From contig DYNT01000062.1 of NCBI GenBank assembly GCA_020720905.1, forward strand, positions 1 to 7,658: a stretch of DNA of 7,658 nucleotides. Direction: 5' to 3'. The position numbers and the translations under genes were made by a program. This stretch comes from Micavibrio aeruginosavorus (GTDB lineage Bacteria > Pseudomonadota > Alphaproteobacteria > UBA9219). Position 1 is the first letter of the stretch. Every line of letters begins with the position of its first letter. The notes under the pieces are model-generated. The model saw only the letters and a list, made by a program, of their open reading frames with translations. It was not told the origin of the DNA and searched no databases. This document shows positions 1 through 5,275 of this stretch, piece by piece.

Positions 1-21
1 GCGAGTAAGTCTTAGTTTTCA

Positions 22-67
22 TAGGTGGGGGGGTCACAAACGATGCAAAGTGATAACCCCCCACCTA
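22..67. repeat. G-run/C-run inverted repeat (hairpin)
   Basis: Positions 22-32 (TAGGTGGGGGG) are the exact reverse complement of 57-67 (CCCCCCACCTA), an 11-bp perfect stem. It extends inward, with a small bulge, through TCAC (34-37) pairing with GTGA (50-53). Further out, GTAAG (5-9) can pair with CTTAC (80-84), so the full structure may reach 5-84. There is no T-tract on either side, so it does not look like a simple intrinsic terminator. It may be a dispersed palindromic repeat, which only a genome-wide copy count could show. Confidence 0.7.
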
Positions 68-108
68 GTTTTTCTAGGGCTTACTGACGTAAACCCAAGA
101 AAAACTTT

Positions 109-129
109 CCTCCCCCGCAAGGGGGGAGG
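109..129. repeat. C-run/G-run hairpin
   Basis: CCTCCCCC (109-116) is the reverse complement of GGGGGAGG (122-129), with a five-base loop GCAAG. Three further T/A pairs are possible at the base (TTT 106-108 with AAA 131-133) if T130 bulges. No U-tract follows, so a terminator role is not supported. It is a second G/C-run palindrome within 50 bp of the one at 22-67. Confidence 0.65.
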
Positions 130-139
130 TAAAAAGGTG

Positions 140-157
140 GAAAGCGGGGATCCAGCT
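140..157. repeat. Half copy of the palindromic repeat arm
   Basis: Positions 140-157 (gaaagcggggatccagct) closely match the distal half of the left arm of the element at 344-467 (gaaggcgggaatccagct, 355-372). Differences are a G/A change in the loop and the same A-to-G change that separates the two arms of the full element. The partner half of the hairpin is missing, because the sequence to the left is the unrelated hairpin 109-129. It appears to be a truncated member of the same family. Confidence 0.5.
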
Positions 158-201
158 TTCTTGTTTTTTTCTGCCTGCCAAAAACCAACTCTTGAAGTGG
201 A

Positions 202-217
202 AGGGGTATATACCTCT
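202..217. repeat. Short near-palindrome around GGTATATACC
   Basis: Positions 205-214 form the perfect palindrome GGTATATACC. The symmetry extends to 202-217 with one mismatch (G204 against T215). Its size and symmetry would suit a dimeric DNA-binding protein, but no matching regulator or second copy is visible, so a regulatory role is only a guess. Confidence 0.3.
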
Positions 218-253
218 TTAATTTACAGCCAAACCATGGCGGTTTAATCCCAT

Positions 254-283
254 TTGCCCCTGCGCCTCGCATGACGCTATACT
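254..283 (+). promoter_or_regulatory. Candidate sigma70-type promoter for mutS
   Basis: TTGCCC (254-259) and TATACT (278-283) are separated by 18 bp. The -10 differs from TATAAT at one base and the -35 keeps TTG and the fifth-position C. Transcription would begin near 290 and give a leader of roughly 220 nt that carries the palindromic element 344-467. This is the best promoter-like pair I could find upstream of mutS, but two short boxes are weak evidence. Confidence 0.35.
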
Positions 284-343
284 CCCCTGCCATTAAGGAA
301 AACGGGGAAGGATTAGATTTCTTGCATAACTTTTTAAACCGAT

Positions 344-467
344 GTCATTCCCGCGAAGGCGGGAATCCAGCTTGTCGGGTCGAAGCTGCGAAGCAGCGTA
401 GCCCGACGCCGAGCCCCGTGTCTAGCACGGGGCAGCGCAGCTGGATCCCCGCCTTCGCGGGGATGAC
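344..467. repeat. 124-bp composite palindromic element
   Basis: The 29-bp ends (344-372 and 439-467) are inverted copies matching at 27 of 29 positions. Each end is itself a perfect 8-bp hairpin: ATTCCCGC-GAAG-GCGGGAAT at 347-366 and ATCCCCGC-CTTC-GCGGGGAT at 445-464. Between them lie two more hairpins. GTCGGG (374-379) pairs with CCCGAC (402-407) and encloses GCTGC-GAA-GCAGC (385-397). GCCCCGTG (413-420) pairs with CACGGGGC (426-433) around TCTAG. The left hairpin fits the pattern ATTCCC-N8-GGGAAT known for neisserial dRS3 repeats; similar arms are widespread in proteobacterial intergenic repeats. It has no coding capacity, so it would have to be a non-autonomous repeat. It ends 45 bp before the annotated mutS start. 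Confidence 0.85.
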
Positions 468-468
468 G

Positions 469-475
469 AAAGAGG
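469..475 (+). promoter_or_regulatory. Shine-Dalgarno-like site in the wrong frame for mutS
   Basis: AAAGAGG lies six bases before ATG 482, good spacing for translation initiation. However, ATG 482 opens a frame shifted relative to mutS that closes at 712 with an arginine-rich, shadow-like peptide. The mutS frame's first ATG (513) has no comparable site. The motif may be fortuitous, may initiate a short upstream frame that affects mutS translation, or may reflect an indel between 482 and about 560. Confidence 0.3.
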
Positions 476-512
476 TTGGTTATGCAAGAGCTCTATTGTT
501 GCGGTCATCACG

Positions 513-3353
513 ATGAAGTCATCATGTGTCAACAAACAGGGCGAAACGGCGGAGGACTCCCTGCCCGCACCTACGCTTTTCGCGGACAACCTGCCCACGC
601 TGACCGCGCCCCAAATGGCGCAAGCGATGCTGCTGGGCCATCCGCCCGAAACGCAAAAGCCTCCACCAACCAAGGTCGCCGCTCGCGCCCCCATAAGCGA
701 TGCGTCCGATAACGCCGCCACGACACCGTTGATGACGCAATATCTGGCGATCAAGGCGCAGCATCCCGAATGCCTTTTGTTCTTTCGCCTTGGCGACTTT
801 TATGAGCTTTTCTTTGAGGATGCGATCAAGGCCTCTCGCGCTCTCGACATCACGCTGACGCGGCGCGGGCAGCATCAAGGCCAAGACATTCCCATGTGCG
901 GCGTGCCGTTCCACGCCTATGAAAACTATATGGCCAAGTTGATCCGCCAAGGTTTCCACGTCGCGCTGTGTGAGCAGACGGAAGACCCCGCCGCCGCCAA
1001 AAAGCGCGGTGGCAAATCTATCGTAGCGCGTGAGGTGGTGCGGATCATCACGCCTGGCACAGTGACTGAGGACACGCTGCTAGACGCCAGCGCAGCCAAC
1101 CATCTGGCTTGCATCGCGCAGACGGGCGAAGGCATGGCCGTCGCGTGGCTGGATCTTGCGAAAAGTGAGCCGTTTTGTGAGCGCGTCACGCCCGAAAACA
1201 TCGCCGCCGTTTTAGCAAGGCTTGCGCCCAGTGAAATCCTGATTGCCGAGCGCACCGTACAAGACACTGCGCTGTTTGAAACGCTAGCCAGTTGGCGTGA
1301 TACTTTAACAAACCTTCCCAATGCTTTGTTTAATCACGACAAAGCCGCAAGAACGATATGTGGGATATATCATATATCCGCCTTGGATTCGATGGGTGCT
1401 TTTTCTCGCCCTGAAATAATTGCTTTAGGAACAATCCTAGAATACGTCAGCCTTACCCAAAAATGCGATCTCTCCCACTTCCTTCGTCCAAGCGCCCTCC
1501 CCCACCAAGCCACGTTGGCGATGGATTCGGCCACACGGCGCAATCTTGAAATTACGCGCACCCTTGCAGGCAGCCGCCAAGGCTCTCTGCTCGCCGCCAT
1601 CGATAAAACGCTAACGTCCGCAGGCGCACGGCTTTTGGCATCACGCTTGGCCGCGCCACTAACGGACGTGGCGGCCATCAACGCCCGCCTTGATGCGGTG
1701 GCCATGGCGACCCATCATGAAAAACTGCGAGGTGCGCTTCGCCATGAACTTAAGCAAACGTCGGATATGGAACGTGCCCTTGCCCGCCTAGCTCTTGGGC
1801 GCGGGGGGCCTCGTGATCTGGCTGGCGTGCGCGATGCGCTAGGCTATGGCGAGCATATGCGCTCTCATCTTTTAGCGTTGCCCCCCACGACCTTGCCGCA
1901 AGAATGGCACTCTATCTTGCAAGGATTAGGCGAACACAGCATTCTGCATAATCGACTCACGCGGGCGCTGTCTGACACGCTGCCGCTTTTGGCGCGTGAT
2001 GGTGGCTTTATCGCACGCGGTTATGCCCCGCAACTGGATGAGCTGATCGAATTGCGCGACGATAGTCGCCGCCTGATCGCAGCTTTGCAGCAAAAATACG
2101 CGGCAGCCAGCGGCGCAGCGGCCCTTAAAATCAAGCACAACCAAGTCATCGGCTATTATATCGAAGTTTCCCCGCTTCATGCCGATAAGCTTCTGGCGCA
2201 AAAAGAAACCTTTATCCATCGCCAAAGCCTTGCGGGCGCGGTGCGCTTTACAACGGTTGAGTTGTCCGAGCTTGATCGTAAAATTGCCGAAGCTTCCGAC
2301 AAAGCCTTGGCTGTTGAACTCCAGTTTTTTGCCGATCTGGTGGCCGAAATTATGGCGCATCTGCCCCAGTTGCGCCGCACTGCCGAGGCGATGGCCGTGG
2401 CCGATGTGACGACAGCGCTGGCTGAATTGGCCATCACGCAAGACTATACGCGCCCCACGGTTGACGACTCGCTGACCTTTATCATCAAAGGCGGGCGGCA
2501 TCCGGTTGTCGAAGCCGCCTTGCGCCACGCGGCCAATCCGCAACCTTTTGTGGCCAATGATTGCGATTTGGGAACAACGCAGCGCCTATGGCTTTTGACG
2601 GGGCCGAATATGGCCGGAAAGTCCACGTTTTTGCGCCAAAACGCGCTGATTGCCATTTTGGCGCAAATGGGGAGTTTCGTGCCCGCCGCCGCCGCGCATA
2701 TCGGCGTGGTGGATCGGCTTTTCAGCCGCGTTGGCGCGGCCGATGATCTGGCGCGGGGACAATCCACCTTTATGGTTGAGATGGTCGAAACCGCCGCGAT
2801 CCTCCATCAGGCCAAAGAACGCGCGCTGGTCATCTTGGATGAAATCGGGCGCGGCACGGCAACCTATGACGGCCTTTCTATCGCGTGGGCAACGCTTGAG
2901 CATCTGCATGAGGTCAACCGTTGCCGCACCCTGTTCGCCACGCACTACCATGAACTCACGCAGTTGGCGGACACGCTGCCTAACTTGACCTGCGCCACCA
3001 TGCGGATCCGCGAGTGGGAGCAAGAAATCGTCTTTTTACACGAAGTCATGGCGGGGGTGGCGGACAGGTCCTATGGCCTTCATGTCGCGCAAATGGCTGG
3101 CCTGCCGCCCTCCGTCATCAAACGCGCCGAGATGGTTCTAAAAAGGCTTGAGATGGATAAAAAAGACGACAACACAACCAATTTAGCCGATAACATGCCC
3201 CTTTTCAGCAACAATGCACATGAAACCGACCTTAATGAGACCGATTCGCGACGATTAGAAGCGATTCGCGCTTTAAATCCAGATAACCTATCCCCAAAAG
3301 AGGCTTTAGAGGTTCTCTATAACCTAAAAAAGCTATATACTACGTCAACTTGA
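513..3353 (+). CDS. mutS: DNA mismatch repair protein MutS
   Basis: MutS recognises mispaired and unpaired bases as a dimer and uses ATP to license downstream repair with MutL. The 946-residue product has all expected parts. The mismatch-reading motif Phe-Tyr-Glu is at 96-98 within GDFYELF. The connector domain follows, and the lever/clamp core runs from about 335 to 640, including GYYIEVS. The ATPase domain has Walker A GPNMAGKST at 697-705, STFMVEM at 751-757, Walker B LDEIGRGT from 775 and FATHYHEL at 808-815. A clamp-binding-like NMPLF is at 894-898, followed by the C-terminal helical dimerisation segment. E. coli MutS is 853 residues; the difference here is mainly a Pro/Ala-rich, probably disordered N-terminal extension of about 70 residues before TPLMTQYLAIK. 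The start is uncertain: ATG 513 lacks a clear ribosome-binding site, and ATGs at 615 and 627 are possible. ATG 732 would cut into conserved sequence. The stop codon lies within the inverted repeat 3349-3437. No mutL is in the window. Function is near certain; only the start is in doubt. Confidence 0.97.
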   Translation: MKSSCVNKQGETAEDSLPAPTLFADNLPTLTAPQMAQAMLLGHPPETQKPPPTKVAARAPISDASDNAATTPLMTQYLAIKAQHPECLLFFRLGDFYELFFEDAIKASRALDITLTRRGQHQGQDIPMCGVPFHAYENYMAKLIRQGFHVALCEQTEDPAAAKKRGGKSIVAREVVRIITPGTVTEDTLLDASAANHLACIAQTGEGMAVAWLDLAKSEPFCERVTPENIAAVLARLAPSEILIAERTVQDTALFETLASWRDTLTNLPNALFNHDKAARTICGIYHISALDSMGAFSRPEIIALGTILEYVSLTQKCDLSHFLRPSALPHQATLAMDSATRRNLEITRTLAGSRQGSLLAAIDKTLTSAGARLLASRLAAPLTDVAAINARLDAVAMATHHEKLRGALRHELKQTSDMERALARLALGRGGPRDLAGVRDALGYGEHMRSHLLALPPTTLPQEWHSILQGLGEHSILHNRLTRALSDTLPLLARDGGFIARGYAPQLDELIELRDDSRRLIAALQQKYAAASGAAALKIKHNQVIGYYIEVSPLHADKLLAQKETFIHRQSLAGAVRFTTVELSELDRKIAEASDKALAVELQFFADLVAEIMAHLPQLRRTAEAMAVADVTTALAELAITQDYTRPTVDDSLTFIIKGGRHPVVEAALRHAANPQPFVANDCDLGTTQRLWLLTGPNMAGKSTFLRQNALIAILAQMGSFVPAAAAHIGVVDRLFSRVGAADDLARGQSTFMVEMVETAAILHQAKERALVILDEIGRGTATYDGLSIAWATLEHLHEVNRCRTLFATHYHELTQLADTLPNLTCATMRIREWEQEIVFLHEVMAGVADRSYGLHVAQMAGLPPSVIKRAEMVLKRLEMDKKDDNTTNLADNMPLFSNNAHETDLNETDSRRLEAIRALNPDNLSPKEALEVLYNLKKLYTTST

Positions 3354-3437
3354 AAACCCGAAAACTTTTTGGCCGCGTTTGCTTGTTTCTCTTTGGTTTA
3401 TGCGGTTTGGCGGGGAAAAATTTTTCGGGTTTTCAAG
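3349..3437. repeat. Long inverted repeat overlapping the mutS stop codon
   Basis: CTTGAAAACCCGAAAA (3349-3364) is the exact reverse complement of 3422-3437. After one mismatch (C3365/T3421), TTTTT (3366-3370) pairs with AAAAA (3416-3420). After a 2x2 internal loop, CCGC (3373-3376) pairs with GCGG (3410-3413). That gives 25 potential pairs. The mutS TGA (3351-3353) sits in the left arm. The bases after the right arm (CGGACGGACT) are not a T-tract, so a textbook intrinsic terminator is not supported. It could still end or protect the mutS mRNA, or be a small non-autonomous mobile element with terminal inverted repeats. I see no flanking target duplication. Confidence 0.75.
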
Positions 3438-3455
3438 CGGACGGACTATATAACA

Positions 3456-3489
3456 ACGGATCTCCTTTGCGAAAGCGGGCGGGATCCGT
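3456..3489. repeat. Inverted repeat ACGGATC...GATCCGT
   Basis: ACGGATC (3456-3462) pairs with GATCCGT (3483-3489). The interior contains a small hairpin CTTT-GCG-AAAG (3465-3475) and the string GCGAAAGCGGG, which resembles the arms of the element at 344-467. It may be a diverged member of the same family. It lies between mutS and tRNA-Val with no visible T-tract. Confidence 0.45.
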
Positions 3490-3589
3490 GATTGTTTTGG
3501 CGTTTGGCGTGCGCGATAAAAGTTAGGGGCGCGGCGCGAAATAAAGCTGGATTTCTTCTCAAAGTTTGCTAACAAGAACGCCGTGGTAG

Positions 3590-3664
3590 GGGCAGTTAGC
3601 TCAGCGGTAGAGCATCTCGTTTACACCGAGAGGGTCGGGGGTTCGAAACCCTCACTGCCTACCA
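3590..3664 (+). tRNA. tRNA-Val (anticodon UAC)
   Basis: A complete cloverleaf can be drawn. The acceptor stem is 3590-3596 with 3654-3660. The D stem GCTC (3599-3602) pairs with GAGC (3610-3613). The anticodon stem TCTCG (3615-3619) pairs with CGAGA (3627-3631) around loop TTTACAC, giving anticodon TAC (3622-3624) for valine GUA codons. A five-base variable loop follows, then a T arm with loop TTCGAAA (3642-3648). The discriminator is A3661, and CCA (3662-3664) is encoded. The first acceptor pair is G3590.T3660, a G.U wobble where a G-C pair is the usual expectation for this tRNA. A terminator follows at once, which suggests an independent or last-in-transcript unit. I could not identify its promoter with confidence. 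Confidence 0.97.
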
Positions 3665-3665
3665 A

Positions 3666-3694
3666 AAGAAAAGCCGACTTATGTCGGCTCTTTT
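3666..3694 (+). terminator. Intrinsic terminator after tRNA-Val
   Basis: AGCCGAC (3672-3678) pairs with GTCGGCT (3683-3689) around a TTAT loop. The stem is preceded by an A-rich tract and followed by CTTTT (3690-3694). The A-tract and T-tract can extend the stem, so it may work weakly in both directions. It begins two bases after the encoded CCA end. Confidence 0.85.
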
Positions 3695-3793
3695 GATTAG
3701 AGAGGGGGGGCTAGTGTCCTTGTTAACCTGATTTCATAGCCGTTGTGTTGCCTTGGATTGAAAAAGGGAATCATGGCGCAGGGCGTTCTTTTT

Positions 3794-3802
3794 TGCTATA
3801 AT
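3794..3802 (+). promoter_or_regulatory. Extended -10 promoter of the ydcH-rmuC-def-fmt-truA cluster
   Basis: TGC followed directly by a consensus TATAAT (3797-3802) forms an extended -10 element. No good -35 lies at the usual distance (TGGCGC at 3774-3779), which is tolerated in extended -10 promoters. Transcription should begin near 3809, leaving about 30 nt of leader before ATG 3839. It lies downstream of the tRNA terminator and ahead of five closely packed genes. Confidence 0.6.
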
Positions 3803-3838
3803 ACCTCTCCTTTTCCCATCAGGTTTTAAAAAACGCTT

Positions 3839-4039
3839 ATGAGTCAGCAAGATAAACTTCTCGAACGGTTAGAAATTCTTAAGGCCGAACATCGCGATCT
3901 TGACGATGCCATTTTGGCTCTTGCGCAACGGTCGGTTCCCGATATGGTGCAATTGGCGCGTTTGAAAAAGCGAAAACTGTCGCTTAAAGATGATATTTTG
4001 CGCCTTGAAAGCGATCTTTTGCCCGACATTATCGCTTAG
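3839..4039 (+). CDS. Small YdcH/DUF465 family protein
   Basis: This 66-residue protein has the hallmarks of the YdcH/DUF465 family: an N-terminal helix with LKAEHRDLDDAI (residues 14-25), a short break around SVPD (32-35), and a second basic helix LARLKKRKLSLKDDILRLE (39-57), ending LPDIIA. The two charged helices suggest a small antiparallel coiled-coil hairpin. It is cytoplasmic by sequence, with no signal or membrane segment. Family members are common and usually 60-80 residues, so it appears full length. Their molecular role is not established, and I assign none. AGG at 3821-3823 is a weak and rather distant ribosome-binding site. As first gene after the 3794-3802 promoter and 16 bp before rmuC, it is probably co-transcribed with the translation genes downstream. 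Confidence 0.9.
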   Translation: MSQQDKLLERLEILKAEHRDLDDAILALAQRSVPDMVQLARLKKRKLSLKDDILRLESDLLPDIIA

Positions 4040-4055
4040 AAAGACGGGTTAGTGG

Positions 4056-5258
4056 ATGGCGTCTTTTTTTCCTGTTCTGATTTTTTTGTGCGGCGCAGCT
4101 CTGGGGGTCATCATCGCTTATGCCCTGTTGCGCGGACGGGGCGCGGCGCAGGGCGATATGATCGACACGTTCAAGGCCTTGGCTGCCGATACGCTGCATC
4201 AAAACAGCGCGGCGTTCTTGCAATTGGCAGAAGGCAAATTGGCGCAGCGTGAGCAAGCGGCCAGTGCGACTCTTGATAAAAAGACCGTGGCGATTGATGC
4301 GATGATTAAGCCTGTGCAGGAAACCTTGCACAAGATGGATCAGCAGTTGCAGGCGATGGAGATCAAGCGCGAGGGCGCGTACCGTGAGCTGGCGGAAATG
4401 GTAACGGCATCTCGCGAAACGCAAATCCAGCTGCGGCAGGAAACCAGCCAATTGTTGCAAGCTTTGCGTGCCCCCACAGGGCGCGGGCGGTGGGGGGAGT
4501 TGCAGCTTCAGCGGCTTTTGGAAATGACGGGCATGTCTGCGCACGCCCGCGATTTTACGACGCAGGAAACCGTGGCAGGCGAGGATACCGCCATCCGTCC
4601 CGACGTGATTGTCGCTTTGCCGGGTCAGCGCTGCGTGATTATTGATAGTAAAGTGCCGCTTTCGGCCTATTTGGATTTTGTGCAATCAGGCGATGAGGGC
4701 GCGCGCGCAGGCGCAATCCGTCAGCATGCACGGCAGCTAAAGGGCCATATCAAGCGCCTTAGCAATAAGGCGTATTGGGATAAAATCGAAGGCACACCAG
4801 AGTTTGTTGTTTTATTTTTACCAGGGGAGCATTTTCTGTCTGCCGCCTTGGATGGCGATCCTGATTTGATGGAATACAGCGCGGCCAACCAAGTTGTTCT
4901 GGCCACGCCCATGACGCTCATCGCCTTGTTGCGCACCGTGGCTTATGGCTGGCGGCAGGAAGCGATGCACCAGAATGTGCGCGAGGTGGCAGATTTGGGG
5001 CGAGCCCTTCATGCGGCTTTGGGGTTGTTTGCCGAGCAGATGGATGCTGTGGGCTCTAAGCTTGGCGGCGTGGTTGAGGCGTATAACAAAACTGTGCGCG
5101 CTTTGGAAAAAAACGTGCTGACCAAGGCGCGGCAGTTGGCCGTTTTTGGCGCGGGCTCCAGCGAAAAAGAAATAGAAGCGCCATCGGTGATCGAGCGCGA
5201 GCCGCGCTTGATTGTGGTAGATCCTTCGCCCAAAAAGAGTGTGGCCAGCGGCGAGTAA
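4056..5258 (+). CDS. rmuC: RmuC family DNA recombination protein
   Basis: RmuC proteins were named for a mutant phenotype of raised short-inversion recombination; the core is considered related to the PD-(D/E)xK nuclease fold. The 400-residue product starts with one membrane helix (about 4-25, FFPVLIFLCGAALGVIIAYA). A probable coiled coil follows (about 35-138, rich in Gln, Glu, Lys and Ala), then the RmuC domain from GRGRWGELQLQRLLE (142-156). RPD (181-183) followed by IDSK (196-199) fits a PD-(D/E)xK signature. Other conserved stretches are AYWDKI (239-244), EFVVLFLPGE (249-258) and ATPMTLIALLRTVAYGWRQE (283-302). The tail after about 365 is charged and probably disordered. The start at 4056 keeps the membrane helix; no later in-frame ATG would. 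Its ribosome-binding site is weak, so translation may depend on the gene 16 bp upstream. The membrane anchor suggests action at the inner membrane, with the domain in the cytoplasm. Confidence 0.93.
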   Translation: MASFFPVLIFLCGAALGVIIAYALLRGRGAAQGDMIDTFKALAADTLHQNSAAFLQLAEGKLAQREQAASATLDKKTVAIDAMIKPVQETLHKMDQQLQAMEIKREGAYRELAEMVTASRETQIQLRQETSQLLQALRAPTGRGRWGELQLQRLLEMTGMSAHARDFTTQETVAGEDTAIRPDVIVALPGQRCVIIDSKVPLSAYLDFVQSGDEGARAGAIRQHARQLKGHIKRLSNKAYWDKIEGTPEFVVLFLPGEHFLSAALDGDPDLMEYSAANQVVLATPMTLIALLRTVAYGWRQEAMHQNVREVADLGRALHAALGLFAEQMDAVGSKLGGVVEAYNKTVRALEKNVLTKARQLAVFGAGSSEKEIEAPSVIEREPRLIVVDPSPKKSVASGE

Positions 5259-5265
5259 AGAGTAA

Positions 5266-5270
5266 AAGGA
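5266..5270 (+). promoter_or_regulatory. Ribosome-binding site of def
   Basis: AAGGA just after the rmuC stop (5256-5258) is the clearest Shine-Dalgarno site in the operon. It supports initiation at ATG 5276 or the adjacent ATG 5279 and suggests that def is translated independently of rmuC. Confidence 0.7.
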
Positions 5271-5275
5271 TAACG

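Larger units (their letters stand above)
1..512. other. Repeat-rich intergenic region upstream of mutS
   Basis: I see no recognisable gene in this stretch. The two short open frames that cross it (50-247 on +, 81-293 on -) run through G-runs, C-runs and hairpins and encode low-complexity peptides with no family resemblance. From left to right it contains a hairpin at 22-67, a hairpin at 109-129, a half copy of a dispersed-repeat arm at 140-157, a short palindrome at 202-217, a possible promoter at 254-283 and a composite palindromic element at 344-467. The gene to the left of the window cannot be seen, so which transcripts cross this region is unknown. Confidence 0.7.

Noticed and set aside
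50..293. Short open frames on both strands in the left spacer
   Set aside because: They translate palindromes and G/C runs, have no family resemblance and no ribosome-binding site.
344..467. CRISPR-like repeats
   Set aside because: The repeats are only two, inverted rather than direct, and self-complementary, with no spacer series.
476..712. Frame from TTG 476/ATG 482 as a gene
   Set aside because: Most of it overlaps mutS in another frame and gives an arginine-rich shadow-type peptide. Only the upstream ribosome-binding site is notable, and it is reported separately.
1926..2543. 205-codon minus-strand frame inside mutS
   Set aside because: It is antisense to the conserved MutS core and its product resembles no family; long antisense frames are expected in GC-rich genes.
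3492..3520. TTGTTT-17-GATAAA as a tRNA-Val promoter
   Set aside because: Both boxes match poorly and would leave a leader of about 65 nt; not enough to call.
3725..3825. 8-bp inverted repeat AACCTGAT/ATCAGGTT flanking the operon promoter
   Set aside because: The arms are short and 85 bp apart; chance is a sufficient explanation without evidence of conservation.
4029..4685. 218-codon minus-strand frame inside rmuC
   Set aside because: It is antisense to the well-supported rmuC reading frame and is His/Arg/Gln-rich shadow sequence.
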